From Hanleya hanleyi (taxonomy: Eukaryota > Mollusca > Polyplacophora > Lepidopleurida > Hanleyidae), in NCBI GenBank assembly GCA_036873755.1, contig JAVTVY010017482.1:1-64000 (forward strand): DNA of 64,000 bases, written 5' to 3'. The notes beneath the pieces are model-generated. The model ran no database searches. It was not told where the DNA came from and saw only the letters and a program-made list of their open reading frames with translations. The translations under genes were made by a program, and so were the position numbers. Positions 34,801-49,800 of this stretch are shown here, one piece after another (position 1 is the stretch's first letter; every line of letters starts with the position of its first letter).

Positions 34801-37800
34801 GTGTGCGCTTGATAGCATTTCATATACAAGAGTGAGGATCATACACACTGTTATATTGACACATCTGTTTCATGAAATATATTTTTTCCTGCTTTCAGAG
34901 TGAAATGCTTCATTTATTTCAAGATGTATTCTTCTTCAAGCCAGCAGGTAATTTTGCAATCTCAGTAAACTCAGATATCACAGAATATTATACCTTGAAC
35001 TAGGGTATATAAATCCCCTGCGAATTTCAAACTACAACCCAATCAGGTGGCTTTCTGGATGAAGTTTCCAGTATTACTCTTTAAAACAGTATAGAGAAAC
35101 GTTATTCTAATAAAGCTAAAATGCTATATAAGAACAGGACCTTTTCTTTGTAGTTTCACCTCTATGTATCGTGTTGGGGATAATCAGATTTATTGGTGAC
35201 TGATAGAAATTGAAATCAAAATCTGGAAGTGAATCGTTATTGAAGGTATAGGGTGGTCAGATTATGGGAGCATTTATCATGCATCCAATCACAGGAAGCA
35301 AAAGCTCTCACTAAAAAGGAAAGTAGTGGAACAGGAAGTTGATTGCATGGTAGTATTTGTGTTACTATATGAAGCCATTAAAATATGAAAGTTTATTCTT
35401 CAAGCAGAAGGTTGTTGAAATTTTGATGAAGCATGAGGTTTTTCATCCCTTGGCCAAATTTGACCTTGAGATGTCATCATGTACGTCTGTCCATCTCCGA
35501 TTTGACTACGCCTAGGAGTACCAAACTTACATCGCACATGCATATAGTAACAGAGCAGAAGCCTCTTGAAAATCAGCAAGATTGATATATATTCCCAGGT
35601 CAGCAGGCAGTGTTTTATAGGGTGGATGGAGGGTGTATGGTTCCATGCTGCTTCAAAGATTTCTTCTTTGAAGTAGCAGGCACACAACTGGGCTGGGTGG
35701 TGCTTAATTGGTTCGTCATGATATAGCTGAAATATTGTTGAAAGCGACATTAAATTCTATTCACTCACTCACTCACCTAGGTCAGCAGGTCAAACTGTGT
35801 CAATTTATCATGGATCGCTTGTTACCTCTGCCTAGGAGCACCAAATTTCACTTCACAAATGTATATATTGTCTTGAAACAGAAGCCTATCCGAAATCTTT
35901 GAGATTGACCTATTTTCTCTGTGTCACTTGGTCAAATTTGACCATTCATCTCTTGCTGCTTATTATCACCATATTTCAATTATGAGAAGATCTAGGCTTG
36001 TTGAACTTTTGCTAGACATTCGTCAGGTCATCATTTTCAGGACCCAAGCTATCTGGAATGTCACAAGGTTCATTTGACATCAAATTCAGGCTATTGAATT
36101 GAATATTTACCCTGCATATATTGTGTCCCTCCATGTTTTCAGGTGCATTCAACGGTTTTGATTCTTCCAATGATGATGACAGTGATGACGACGATGATGA
36201 TGACGACGATGAGGATGACGATATACACTACTCCAGTATATTCCCAGACCGAGGAAAAATCTCCCATGATACCAAAAAATCTAAAGGTGCAAAATTATTT
36301 AGGTCATGTCTGCGCTGTTCATAAATATGAAAGTGGTTCGAGATGTTTCATACTTGTCAGAGTTGCTGTCCTGTGTCTGTACACAAAATATGTTTTGGAA
36401 CACATGAACAAGAGGCACATTTGTTTCTCTGAGTTAAGGCCTGGAAAAAATACTAGGCATATATTTACTTTTCTGTTTAAGCTTTTACAAGAACCTTTAC
36501 AATGCCCTTGCAAGCCTGGAAATTAGCTCCTGACATTTCTAATAAATCCCCTGCAAATCAGAATGAGATAGACCCCTTTCATATACTGATATAATCGGTT
36601 AAAGGATCATGATGTGTACCATATTTTCTGGGCGGGGTTATGTAGTTTACATCCTGTGCGTTATTTTCAGGCATGCCATATAACCAGGGTGTTTGCTTGT
36701 CAAAAATAAACATTGAATTTCTGTCAAATCTTACAAGAGTAGCCCCCCTTAATATATCAGAGTATTGCCCCTTGGAGTGATATTTTCATGAAATGAGCCT
36801 TCTAAAATGGACTTCATAAAATATTACATGTATTTTCTCCTTTTTCATCACAGATAAACCAAAAAAACTTACAGATGAGGTAAGAATGACTGATTGATCA
36901 TATAACCAAATTTCATATTGTCCTACATTACAATGGTTAATTTTTGAGTCAAGTTTAACTTTTGTACAAATTCTGATGGCTGTGATATGTGGTACCCATG
37001 AATTAGAGGAGTGAAAACTTATGTTAATTTACGATCATTTTTATTCTTTATTTGGATAAGCAATAGCTCAGCAATAATATTTCTAAGTTTTTAGGAATCC
37101 TATTGGAAAGAGAAATGTTTGAACTTTCATGCCTGAGAAATGACAATTACCAAATATGGAATGATTGTGTGTTTATAGGAAATAAATAAAAATGCCCAAG
37201 AATTAATATCAGAAGAAGAAAAAGAAAAAAGAAGAGCAGAAAAAAGAAGAGCAAAAAAGAAGGTAAGAAGTTCTCAGAGAAGGCTTCCAAATGATGTATG
37301 TTTGACTGCCCATTCAGTCATCTGCAACACGGGTCGGACCATCTATGCACAAGGAAAATCAAGTTTTAAAAATTTAAATAGTTTAACATTGTCAGGAAAA
37401 AACGTTGGAGCATTTCCTCTCACCAAATTTTGTTTGTACATCGTCTCTTTTTCCTCAAGAAGTACAATGCAGCTTTTTGACGGAGGCCCTTGTTCTGGTA
37501 CTGTTTTATTTCTTCGTTTAACTGATCAGTTGAACCCAATGCTGATGAGATGAGAGTTCTGACCTTCTTCCTGTGTTTTTTTTTCCAGCGACGACGAGAA
37601 AGAAAAAAATTAGAGAAACAAGGTCAACCTAAAACAGTAAGTTATCCTGGTGGAAAATCATGTTCTTTGTTTATCTGCCGGATATTTAATTCCAGAAAAG
37701 AAAGATGCAGAGTGAGAAGTCATGAAATACATGTAAACTTTATTTAACAATTAAAAGTGAATATTCAGGTTGCGAAAGCCCCGAGAAGATTTTAAAACTG

Positions 37801-40800
37801 ATGACTGTCCCAAGTTGCATTTGCCAAAGTTTAGACTTCAATATGTTAGTTCTTAATTTGTTTAGTACATGTGTCACTGTGGTGCAGCTATTGTGTGCTC
37901 GTCTTCCATTGGTGTGCTGACCTTGAGCAATTTGTTCACATTCTCTGCTTTGTTCCTCAACATTCATCCTGAATCATACTGTATATTGAGGTTTGCTGCA
38001 TTTTTTTTAAAGTCCTTGTGCTATTTAGTAGTATGCTTCTGATGTATTTGTGAGTCTTCTCCTGACCAAATAGTGTGGTTTTTTCAGGAAGAGAAGAAGT
38101 CCTCAAGCCAAAAACAAAAAGGTGATAGTACAGACTCCAAAGGAAAATCAAATAAAAAAGACAAAAAGTAAGTACAGTATTGTGTGTATATGTATGTGAT
38201 CCTCTTAGGCTTCTGTAATCTAAATCAAAACACTCATTTTCCACTCATGCCAATAGTATTACTTATCTGCCACCCTCCCCTCCCAAAGGAACCGCTTTAA
38301 TGCATACATGAGAACTTTGACCTTTCAATCAAGGTGACTAATAGAACCATTCATATTTGACTGCCGGCATCATCATTAACCTCCCTTATTGGCTCCATAA
38401 TTATATTTTTTGAGAATTTAATCATTTTTTCTTCATTTTCAGACCTACAGAATCATCATCAGATGAAGATGTAAGTTTGACTTTGTGCAGTATTTCTATA
38501 CTCGTGATTATTGATTATACTACTTGAATGGCATATATGTAAGGGCATGTCATAAGGTAAGTCAGGGGTTTTTTTTTAGACACTTCGATGAAAAACTATT
38601 GCAAATTGAGTTTTTGGAAAATTTTAAAATGAGTTTTGACCCAAAAAATTGAGTTTTTTCGTCATGGGGAAGATGCGTGCCGAACGTGCGCGAAAAAAAT
38701 TGAGATATACTCAATAAACATTGAGTTTTTCAAGAGATAAGTCGAGTTACCAAATAAAAATGTTGGACTATGATGACAAATTCTCGAGCAAAATCGTCTT
38801 GTTGCTGTTGTTAATTTTCAAGAAACAGTCTTCAGTGAATCGAAGTAGGCGGTCACAATAGCTAACTCACATATGCATACCGCCATGCCTGTTGATTTAT
38901 AACTTCTTGGTTATCCATAAAATGCCTCCTTGCCGTCTCTATTTGAAAATTTATTCATCAAAGGACATAAAATCGACCGTAAATCCGACATTTCCATTGC
39001 CTTCGAACTGCAATAGGTCAATAGATCAAGTCAGTATTAGCATAGAGATGCCTTATCCAATGACCGACTTCGTTTCTTATTCTGACCAATCCAATCTCTT
39101 TTTGGGGCATTACAGAAAGCAGAACACGTGTTTGTGTCTTCATATACCGTTGTTTGACAGTCGACATTTTGCAGTAATAAATACCAATAAATATACATTT
39201 TACTTTAAATATTGTTTAGAAAGGACGACCTGTAGACCAATATAAGCGGTCATAATTCATAAAGTTGGCCTATTTGTTCCTGTCGATCTTCAAAGACGAG
39301 TATATCCCTGTCAAGTGTTCGCGATCAGTCTCATGGCATATTCGTTTTTTACAGCTCGTTTTCGGCCTTTACCCACGCGGATTTGAAGATCTCTCGAGAC
39401 TAGATACTTGTCCTTTTTATACCATTTAAAGTAGTTTTCCAACGGCAATTCCACGATCCAACGGTTGCTGATGTTGTTGTTGTTATGTATACGTAGACTA
39501 GTTGGATTATGGGCATAAGTTTATCCTGATTTTATGCCTAATAGAAAGATTGTTTGTTCACAGAATGAGGTTGCATGAATATTATTCGAACAATAAGCCA
39601 TGCAAGTCATACAGCTAACATGATGGTCAGAAGTTAGAAGAGGTACATTGTACCGGTACAAGAAAATATCTGGTGTTCTTGTATCTGCTTCAGTGTAAAT
39701 TTTAAATTGGATAAACAACTAAAGATATGAAACATAGAAACATATCGGATATTCCGATCAAGACTGGAGTGGAGTTTTTTGATCATTAAAGGATCAAAAT
39801 ATTAAAAAATTGAGTTTTTTGTTCTTTGAAAGATTAAAAACTTGGAAAATTGAGTTTTTGTATTTATTTTGCGTGCCTTTGGCGTGCAAAAAAATTGAGT
39901 TTAGTTAATTTCAAAAATTAAGTTCAATAAAGGAAAAGTGTCTAAAAAAAACCCCTGTACACAGGGCACCAGGGCCTGTTCTAGAGTTTTAGTTTGGGCA
40001 CCCATATGGAGTGGCATGGCATAGTGAAATAGGTCACAGTGCGGGCCTGCTGAAATCCGTAGAAGCTCTACCAGAATTAAATGGTCTGAAATCATTTCTC
40101 AGGGGCTCTTTTTTTCAAAAGGATGCTAGCCGGCAGCTTTTATTTTATTATTTATTTTTCATTTTTTTCACTGTTGCAGACGGATTTGCTATTTGCTGTG
40201 AAAAAACAAGGTAGCATATTCCAAACTGTATTCAGGTAGACAAAAATGACCAAAGCCTGTAGGGATCAGTTTATTTTTCTCGAATAAAGCACAAGTTCTT
40301 TTGCTACGTTTTTGATTTCCAGTCCATTTGTGTCCAAATAGAAGATTTAATCATGATAATTGCAGGTCTATCTGAGATACATTGATAACAGTAACTAGAA
40401 CAAATGAAAAATGCATAATTTCTTTAAGGAAAGCACCAGTTCATAATTGTAATGTAGCGATCCTTTTCCCACCCTATTCGCGATCTTACATTTCCTAGTT
40501 AACAAAAAGTGAAGGATTCTTTTGTATGAATCAGGCACAAATTGAGCAACTGTGGGACAACTAAGTTGCTCACTGTAGTGGCCGCCAAACAAGTGATTTT
40601 AGCAGTCGTTTTGGAACCGAAAGGTGGCAGATATCTTGTGAAATTAATTCTGGAATCATTGGTAGGTTTAATTGGGAGCAGTTTCGGTTCAAAAAAAGAA
40701 ATTAACACAGCAAATGGATAAAAACAGTGGGATATAAATCATGGCTGTGGAGGAAGAATATTTATTTTCTTTTGAAAATCTAAATAGAAAGGGTCCAGCA

Positions 40801-43800
40801 GTAAGGAAAACGTCCATTTGATTTCAGCCGGACCTGAGACAAAAGACATTAACTTTGTATAGTATTACTATTGGTTTCAGCGTTTTCAGAGGAAAAAACC
40901 CCTCTTTTTAAAAACTTTTGTCCAATAGGGTGCCCAAACTCATGGTGCCCAAGCCATGCCAGGTGCTAGTTCTGGGTATTTCCAATCACTGCTCTTTCTA
41001 TGCTTAATATGGGGGAAATATGTTGAACTGTCAGACAATAGCTAGATATCCTTTGTATATCTATCCTGTTTAGAGAGATTGTTAATATAAATGTTGTCAA
41101 CCAATATAGCTGGAAATATTCACCAGTAATGGCAAAACATGTAGTTTGATAATACAGAGAGCTACACAAAAAGAAAGACAGATGCAGGGTGAATCTAGCA
41201 TCTGGTGATAAAGAGAGCATAAAACTGCTTCTGGAGGAATCCCTCATTCATGTATAAGTTCATTAGAACAGGAAGTTGATGAGCAGTGCCAAAAAAAAAA
41301 AAGGAAAGATATCTGAGAACATTATGTAATTTCCCTACAATTTCAAGGATGATAAAATCATCCGTTTGACTGATCTGGATTCGACTGCCAATTAACAATT
41401 TGGGTCCATAGATCATGTAAGGTTCATGCATAATAGTCAAGTCTGAGAATAACAATGGTTCTAGACCCAGGGATTTCACTGGTTTACAGGCATGGACAAA
41501 GTATGAACCCATGTTTTGGATTGAAATGTTTGGTATCTCCCTCGTTTGTCTTTTTGCAGGATTTTGATCCAACTTCCGCATTTTTCACAAAAGTTGTAAA
41601 TAAAAAGAAAAAGGGAACAGGCAGTGAATCGTCGACGGGGAGTAAAAAAGATAGAACGAGAGATAAACAACAAAACCAGAGTGGTAAACTTAATGATGAT
41701 GAGGTAAGAGAAGTAAAACTGAACCTCCTTCACAAGGATAATCATCTCGTCCAACAGCTGTCCAATCAAACATGTACCAGTAATGAAGCCATTCTCATAG
41801 CATCAGATGGTACACCTTCTATTCTGTCAGATATATCCTCTGTTTGCATTCTGTCAGATATATCCTCTGTTTGCATTCTGGTTGAAATTGCGGCCCACAG
41901 ATTTTGTGCGCATGGGTCTCGGCCAATCAGCATTATACGCTTTATACGGAGCAGAGTGGGCTTAGCATTTCACAGCCAAACAAGATGTTGTACCAGGTGT
42001 TCTTGTGTAATAATTTAACATAAAACTTGTTAATTCGTTCACAAGATGTACTGGATGCGTTTCTCAAGTATGCAGATGCATGCTCCCTGTGTCGAACAAA
42101 ATCGATACAGGCTAACCGCAATCTTTTTCTGCACAGTGCAGTCATAGGGTGTTACATTAACTGTTTATGAGGTTACAAACTCTTACAATGAGAGAATGAC
42201 CCATTTTCTAGGGTGAATTCTTTCTCGGAAAAAAAAAGAAGAAAGAAAAAAAGGTATTTTTTCCCATTTTTGCCCAAGGACTATTTTCATCAAAATTTTG
42301 GGATAAATTAATTTTTGTCTGGAAAGTTCACAGCAAGCTCAATCCTGGTGGGGGTGGCGGTAGGTAAAGACTTTTAAAGCTAGACTTTGAACTCTTTGAA
42401 AAGTGCTACGGTAAGTTCCCTAAGTATTCGCGACCCTAAGTAAATTCGAAAACGGGCATTTTTCGCCAGGTCACGTGACACTGTTCCCTAAGTAATCGAA
42501 AACGGCCCATTCGTGAAAAACCGCGGTCCTAACTATTCGAAAGTCCCCCATTTATGTGGTCGCGAGATTAATAATATTGTGGGCTTATGTAGTTGTGGGA
42601 TGGGGAAAACATCCGCATCAACGAGTTCAAGAGCGTGTCAAAAGGTTTCACGTTCAAACTGAAAGAATGCGTCAGAAAATGAACCCGTACTCGTTGTTTT
42701 TCTCCCAGCAAACGAACGTCAGGCAGTCGGAAAATGAACACTATCCCGTCAGAAAAAGAACGTTCTTATTCGAGCGTTCAAATTAGACAGAGGCGTGGGA
42801 TATTATGAAATACCAACCCGGTTATGAACAATCTCCTATAAAGAATGAGCCAGGTGGGATTATCAGCGACTTTTACTCTTCAGAACGTCCCCATATGAAC
42901 CTCTTTTAGCTGGCAAATTCCCATGCAGTTCGTGATGCCAAGCAGAGATAAACCCCTTTTTTTTCACCCCATATGCAGGACTGGTCCATTGATATGTAAA
43001 TGTATCCAATATTGCAGCCCGGTTTTGGCACAAGGCCAAAAATTACTGAGAGTTCAAGAGAGGAAGTGCGTTGATCCTGCCTGGAATGGAGACATTTAAG
43101 ACTACACGAATCATCAGAGTCCAGAGAAAACTATTATTATTCAAATTAGCTAGAGCCACTTTCAGCCCAAATCGTTTATTATGTGCCAACAAGGCAGAGT
43201 GTTGGATCAGTTTGCATATGCAGACCGATTGTATAACCCGTGACAGACTGGCTAGTCTCACTTCAAACCTGCGATCATCCGATATACAAATTAAAGATTC
43301 TGACTGGTTTACATATAATTATTGGTCATATTCACTGCAATGATTTAACGAAGTGACCGCCTAAAAGAAAATAACAGTTTTCTGTTCATTTCATTTTCAT
43401 TCATTACTTTGTTGCTGAAATGAAACAAAGCAATACATTTGTTCCAGAGTACAGTTACGCAGTGTGCATACGCCCCCTTGTTAGGCCCCATGCAAGCGGA
43501 GATAGACACAAAGGCTTGATTCAATTATTACTTTGGGGAACATATGGGGGTTACGCGTTCACGATTGATAACACAACAAAGCAGTGGATAAAACATTCCA
43601 ATTAGCAAACAATGTAATGTTGTACGAATAATCAGTTTTTTTTATTGATAGACATTTTAGAAGTTGGGGACTAGTAACCAAACGAACTGTTACCAACGTA
43701 ACCAAACGAACTGTTACCAACTGGGCCGTCCGGACGGTATGGCAGCCCGTTCCTACACTCGTGAAACGGACATAACATGCCGCTCTTCTCGTCATGCTAA

Positions 43801-46800
43801 CCTGCCTGTTTGCAGTGTGCCCCAAAGTCGAGAAGCTCCGTCAATATGGGGGACTCTAAATTTACGAAAACGTCCGTTTTCCTGAACTGACCTGCACAAA
43901 GTATTCGGAAGTGGTCAGTTTTTCACGACTGCGATATTCACTTCCGGTCACGAATACTTAGGGAACTTACCGTAATTCAAAGAATCGATAATCCACTGAA
44001 ATAGATGGGCTATACCAATCACCTTGAAATATTTGAATGGCACCAAATACCAGTGGTACTTGAATGTACAGAGATGCGTGAAAATTACATGTAAATTTGT
44101 GAAAGAAACAAACATCTTGTGCTGTTATTAATTTTTTATTTTTAATCTGTTCCTCTAGTCAGAAGATTTGGACCCAGTAGTCATGAGGAGTCGACAGTTA
44201 GCAAGTAAGGTCTATTTTCCATACCATTTGGACTTGATTGGCAATGTGACATAATTTTTACAGGGGATTTCATAATAGTTTACCGTATGTGGCTGATGTG
44301 ATGTTTGCATTTCTGGCAACATGGCGTGTTTGTAATCTGATACACACCACCAGGTGACTGGTATCTCTTAAAAATATCAGGAACGAAATTTATGCAGCTT
44401 GGCTACAAATTCTAAGACATCAAGCAGTATAACAGGCCTTGGCATTTGAAAATGAAAGGAGAGCTTGAAACTGATCTGAAGAAACTTTGGAGAGTCTGTG
44501 AATTTCATGTGTGACCAATTTCATGAACCCTTGCTTTGACTTGGCCTTTTCAAGAGCATGTTTCACAGTTAACATTCTCAAGTTGTGTTCCATGAAACAT
44601 TTTTGGCCATACTTGGCCAAGTGATGTTTCAAAGGTTCTTTTTGAAACTCGCTTATGTGGTTTGATAATAGATAATAGTACCCTCGCAGTAGCATATATG
44701 TATGTACAAATATGTCGAGGATCAGGATTCCGATCGGTGGACTTTTACATATTTCTGTGCCATTTTGTGTTCTATGAGATTAGGATGCTCTATGATGGCC
44801 ATTTAGCATTATGATGCATATGCACAAAAAGAAGGCACTATTTTTCGACTCTATCTCCCTCCATACTGGTTCTTTCAAATAGGGGAGCCCTCAGTGGCCG
44901 AGTGGTCTAAGGCGTTTCGCTGGTGATCGCTAGCGTCACACCGCTGAACTGGGACAGGTTTAAGCCCTGCTGATGCATGTGTGAAAGTTTGCCAGCCACT
45001 TGCTGGTTTTCAAAGGACATCTGACCACACTTAATCTCAAATGTGATTTCATGTCCATTCATGAAAAACTTGAGTAAAGAGATGGAGGTTTTTAGCTCTC
45101 TCATAACCAGAATAAAGAGAGCTGGGGCGATGGAATGTGATCATGACAAGGCCTGGTATATCCTTGTTTTACAAGGCTTTCTACCATGTCTGGTATATGA
45201 TGTGCCCTGTGAAATTGTCTTCCCACTCAAGCTTGTTTTGTTGATTAACCAGTAAAGTTGGAGATTAATTGGTAATATCTCATGGGAAATCCAATCAATA
45301 TGATTAAAAGTTTTCATCTACCAAACGTCATGCCACCTCTTGTCGAAATTGTTAAAGATGATGTCTATTTTGCAACAGTTGTATATGTCTGTGTCATAGA
45401 GATTGTACAGGTACTTTGTTTTTTGATCTCCTTCAGCAATTCTCAGTAATGAATTTTCCATTTTGGCAGTGTTTGGGGGTACATTTAAAGAAAAAAAAGT
45501 TTGATTTTGTGTTGTGAAGATATAACTTGATCTTACTCTGTTTTTCCCATGAACAGTACGAGGCAATGAAATGGCTCAGTTAGGTCACTATAGTGCTGCC
45601 ATAGATTTGTTCACAGAAGCCATAAAGCTGGACCCCAGTGATTTCAGGTAACTTAGCTAGCTATAGCTTAAGTTCAATAATATGGTTTTGGTTCAATAAT
45701 TTCCATTCAACCCTGTCCTGCAGGGATATAACTGATGAAGTTATTCCTTTCGCATTATTTCTCAGAAAAAGTGTAGTTCTACATGTATGTTGGTAAACTG
45801 CAGAATTCTCTTCCAGATATCACTTTCAGTTCATGGTCCAACTTTTTGTCATCCTCGACGAATATGCACAAAAAGTAGAGTGCGAAAATTGACAGAATGG
45901 ACCGGGACCAACAGTTTTAAAATATAGTTACAGTGGAATAAGTTTGAACTAGCGCTATTTATTTCTTCAGATAATTCCACACATCTGACATATTTTGCTA
46001 ACCACCCATGTAAATCTATTAATATTGTCACCACCATCAATAAATGCATTTTGTGTTCCCCATGACACATTCAAAATATTAAGAGTTATCATCCACCCTG
46101 TCAATGGAACACCTCTGATGATTGTTCTCTTTCTCTTTTTTGTCCTTACCCAATTTGTTACTTGTTCTTTCAGATTCTTTGGGAACAGGTCTTACTGTTT
46201 TGATAGAATACAACAATATGATAAGTAAGCATTCAGTTTGTTGCATTTATCATTCCACCACATTCTTTGCTCTTATCTTCTCAAAAATTCCGTAAATGAA
46301 GAATTTTTAGGCCAACAAGGCCTCGGAATATTTTAATAGAAAATATTCACTGCCTAAGATGTTATTGGAAAGGTTCTCAAGATCACTGTTTTTGAATATA
46401 TCTTAGTTGGAGATCATGAAATGTTATTATTTGATCACTTGAGGTAGTTCATCCTCTCATCTGTAAAGTTGATCATTTCATATTGTAGAGCATTACGAGA
46501 TGCGGAAAAAGCCATATTATTATCGCCTGATTGGCCAAAAGGATATTTTCGAAAAGGAAGGGCATTAGCTGGTCTTAAGGTACGTATAATAGCTCCTTCA
46601 GTGAGAATATGTTAAAATTATGTTTGAAACCTTGTAATGACAGAAATAAAGCTGAAAAAATGTGAACTTGGCAGAATAAATGTAGCTTAATTAGAGAACA
46701 AAATCTGGAAATGTCTTGAATGGAGAGCTAAATTGTGTGAATTGTCTCAAATAGTAAAAGCAAAGGACATAGCATGGTTTAGCAAAGTTTTGACCTCTAC

Positions 46801-49800
46801 TCGGAATAATTACAAAGTATCACGTCTTCAGTGTGATTCCTGAATGGCAGGGCTGGAAAGTAGTATGAATATTAGTATGTAGTAGTCTTTGTATGAAAAC
46901 CACTAAGTTTAAAGTGAAAATATCTATTTCTCACAATGTAAACATAAAGATCAACCATAACCTCAACACAAACATGAAGATCAACCATAACCATCACACA
47001 GACATGAAGATCAACCATAACCACAACACAAACTTGAAGATCAACCATAACCACAACACAAACATGAAGATCAACCATAACCACAACACAAACATGAAGA
47101 TCAACCATAACATGAAGATCAACCATAACCACAACACAAACATGAAGATCAACCATAACCACAACACAAACATGAAGATCAACCATAACCACCACACAAA
47201 CATGAAGATCAACCATAACCACAACACAAACATGAAGATCAACCATAACCACAACACAAACATGAAGATCAACCATAACCACAACACAAACCTGAAGATC
47301 AACCTTAACCACAACACAAACATGAAGATCAACCATAACCACAACACAAACATGAAGATCAACCATAACATGAAGATCAACCATAACCACAACACAAACA
47401 TGAAGATCAACCATAACCACAACACAAACATGGAGATCAACCATAACCACAACACAAACATGAAAATCAACCATAACCACAACACAAACATGAAGATCAA
47501 CCATAACCACAGCACAAACATGAAGATCAACCATAACCACAACACAAACATGAAGATGAACCATAACCATCACACAAACATGAAGATCAACCATAACCAC
47601 AACACAAACATGAATATCAACCATAACCACAACACAAACATGAAGATCAACCATAACATGAAGATCAACCATAACCACAACACAAACATGAATATCAACC
47701 ATAACCACAACACAAACATGAAGATCAACCATAACCACAACACAAACATGAAGATGAACCATAACCACAACACAAACATGAAGATCAACTATAATCACTA
47801 CACAAACATGAAGATGAACCATAACCACAACACAAACATGAAGATCAACCATAACCACATCACAAACATGAAGATGAACCATAACCACAACACAAACCTG
47901 AAGATCAACCATAACCACAACACATTTTATACACAATACTCGGTGATCTGATTGGTAGTTGTGAACCCCAGCCGGTTCTGATTTTCAGAGAGAACAGAGG
48001 TGGTGGTTTCACGTCGATCCATGATTTTGTACAAATGTACCACTTCATTGTCCTGCTATTCCAGAGCAATAAGACTAAATGCCTTATAATTATTCAGAAT
48101 ATACAACAAAATATTTTACTTTACATGGATGTAATATTATATTTTTGGCATTCTAACGAGGTCAAAACCTGGCTAAACCATGCACGTCATTTGAGATTGC
48201 TGTAATAGATGTAATATCCAAATCAGTATAAAAGTCTTTAGAACCTCTTTGGAATATTTGTGAATTTTTGTGATTAAAACAATTGAAAATTGTTATATGC
48301 TAAAGGCAAATTGTATTAATTTTGACTCTCGTACATTTTTTCCACAGTTGAATTCCGATGCTGAGCAGGCATTTATGCAAGTTTTAAAACTTGATAAAAA
48401 TTGTGAAGATGCTATGCAGGAGTTGTTACGAGTGCGGACACAGCAACTTATAGTGAGTATGTGAAAAACCTATGGCACAAAAACTGACCGAGAGGAGAGG
48501 TTGCTCAGGTGTTGTGCAGAAAGGAAGATATAGCAAAAAGGGGATAGGTTTGCAGAAGAGTCATTAACCACACAGTAATGCTCAGGAAATGGACAGTACT
48601 ATTTCGTAACAAAGTGCTCCTTAACAGTAGTTAAACCATGAAGTACTAATCTGTAAACTAGTCTTGCTGTTCTGGAAACCGACAGCACTGTTTGATGACC
48701 TGGCACTACTATTCTGGAAACCAACAGCACTGAGGTACTGTTCTCTAACCATGAGGTACTGTTCTCTAACCATGATGTACTGTTCTGTAACCCCGAAGTA
48801 CTGTACTGTAACATAGCAGTACTCTTCTGTAACATATTGCTTTACTCTTCTGGAAACTGACAACACTTCTGTAATCATGAAGTACTGTTCTGTAACCTAG
48901 CAGTACTGTTCTGGAAACCGACAGCACTGTTCTCTAACCATGAAGTTCTGTCCTGTAACCTAGCAGTAATGTTTTGGAGGCTGACAGTACTTTCTTGTAA
49001 TCATGAAGTACTGTTCTGGAAACTGACAGCACTGCTTTGTAATCATGAAGTACTGTTCTTTAACCTGGCAGCACTGTTCTGTAATCATGAAGTACTGTTC
49101 CGTAAACCGACAGCACGGTTCTGTAACCATGAAGTACTACTGGGTCATCCATGAGGTTCCCTGGTGTGAAAATGAAAATAGGTCCCCACCTGTGAGGTTC
49201 CCGAGTGTGAAAAGGAATAGGACCCTACCCATGGGGTTCTCAGGTGTGAAAAGGAATAGGACCCACACATCGTGATATGACAGAAATAGTGTTGAAAGTG
49301 ACATTAAATCATATTCATTCATTCAATCCCTGTCCTGTAACCTAGAAGTACTGTTCCGGAAACCAACAGCACTGTTCTGTAACAATAAAGTACTGTTCAA
49401 TATTGCTCTGGAAACTGGCAGTACTCATCTATAATCCGGCAATAATGTTCTGTGACTAAGTCAAATAAGGCAGTTTGTTTCCCAAATCCCGCCGCATGGT
49501 CGCAATCAGGCCCGCATGTTTTTGGGGTTTTTTCAGTAATTTTCTGTGCCGACTGTGAAGACGGCGTGCCACAACAAAATACTTGCAAAAACAGAAATAC
49601 TGGGTAGAATTATCTCCCTTGGTTGATCTTGAGAACGAGCTAAGAGAGATAACTTATATGATATGATATTTTAACTTACATGAACCGAATTATCTCCCTT
49701 GGTTCGCGATCAGTATTCAGAAATAAAATGAAAAAAAAGCCTCATGCCTCATCAAGATTGACCCAGCCTTGTGTTTGAGAAACAAAGTATCATATTTGAA

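Noticed and set aside
36121..36324. Stand-alone acidic ORF around the Asp-rich tract
   Set aside because: It is exon 5 of the TTC31-like gene read beyond its splice sites.
38892..39245. 117-codon plus ORF inside the 1.4-kb hAT-like element as a transposase
   Set aside because: No DDE/hAT dimerisation or zinc-finger signature could be seen.
44886..44973. Functional tRNA gene
   Set aside because: A and B boxes are present, but the B box is diverged and a SINE body follows; better read as a tRNA-derived retroposon.
46872..47936. Long minus-strand ORF of VVVMVDLHVC repeats as a gene
   Set aside because: It is the reverse reading of a 30-bp minisatellite in an intron, with no splice or start context.
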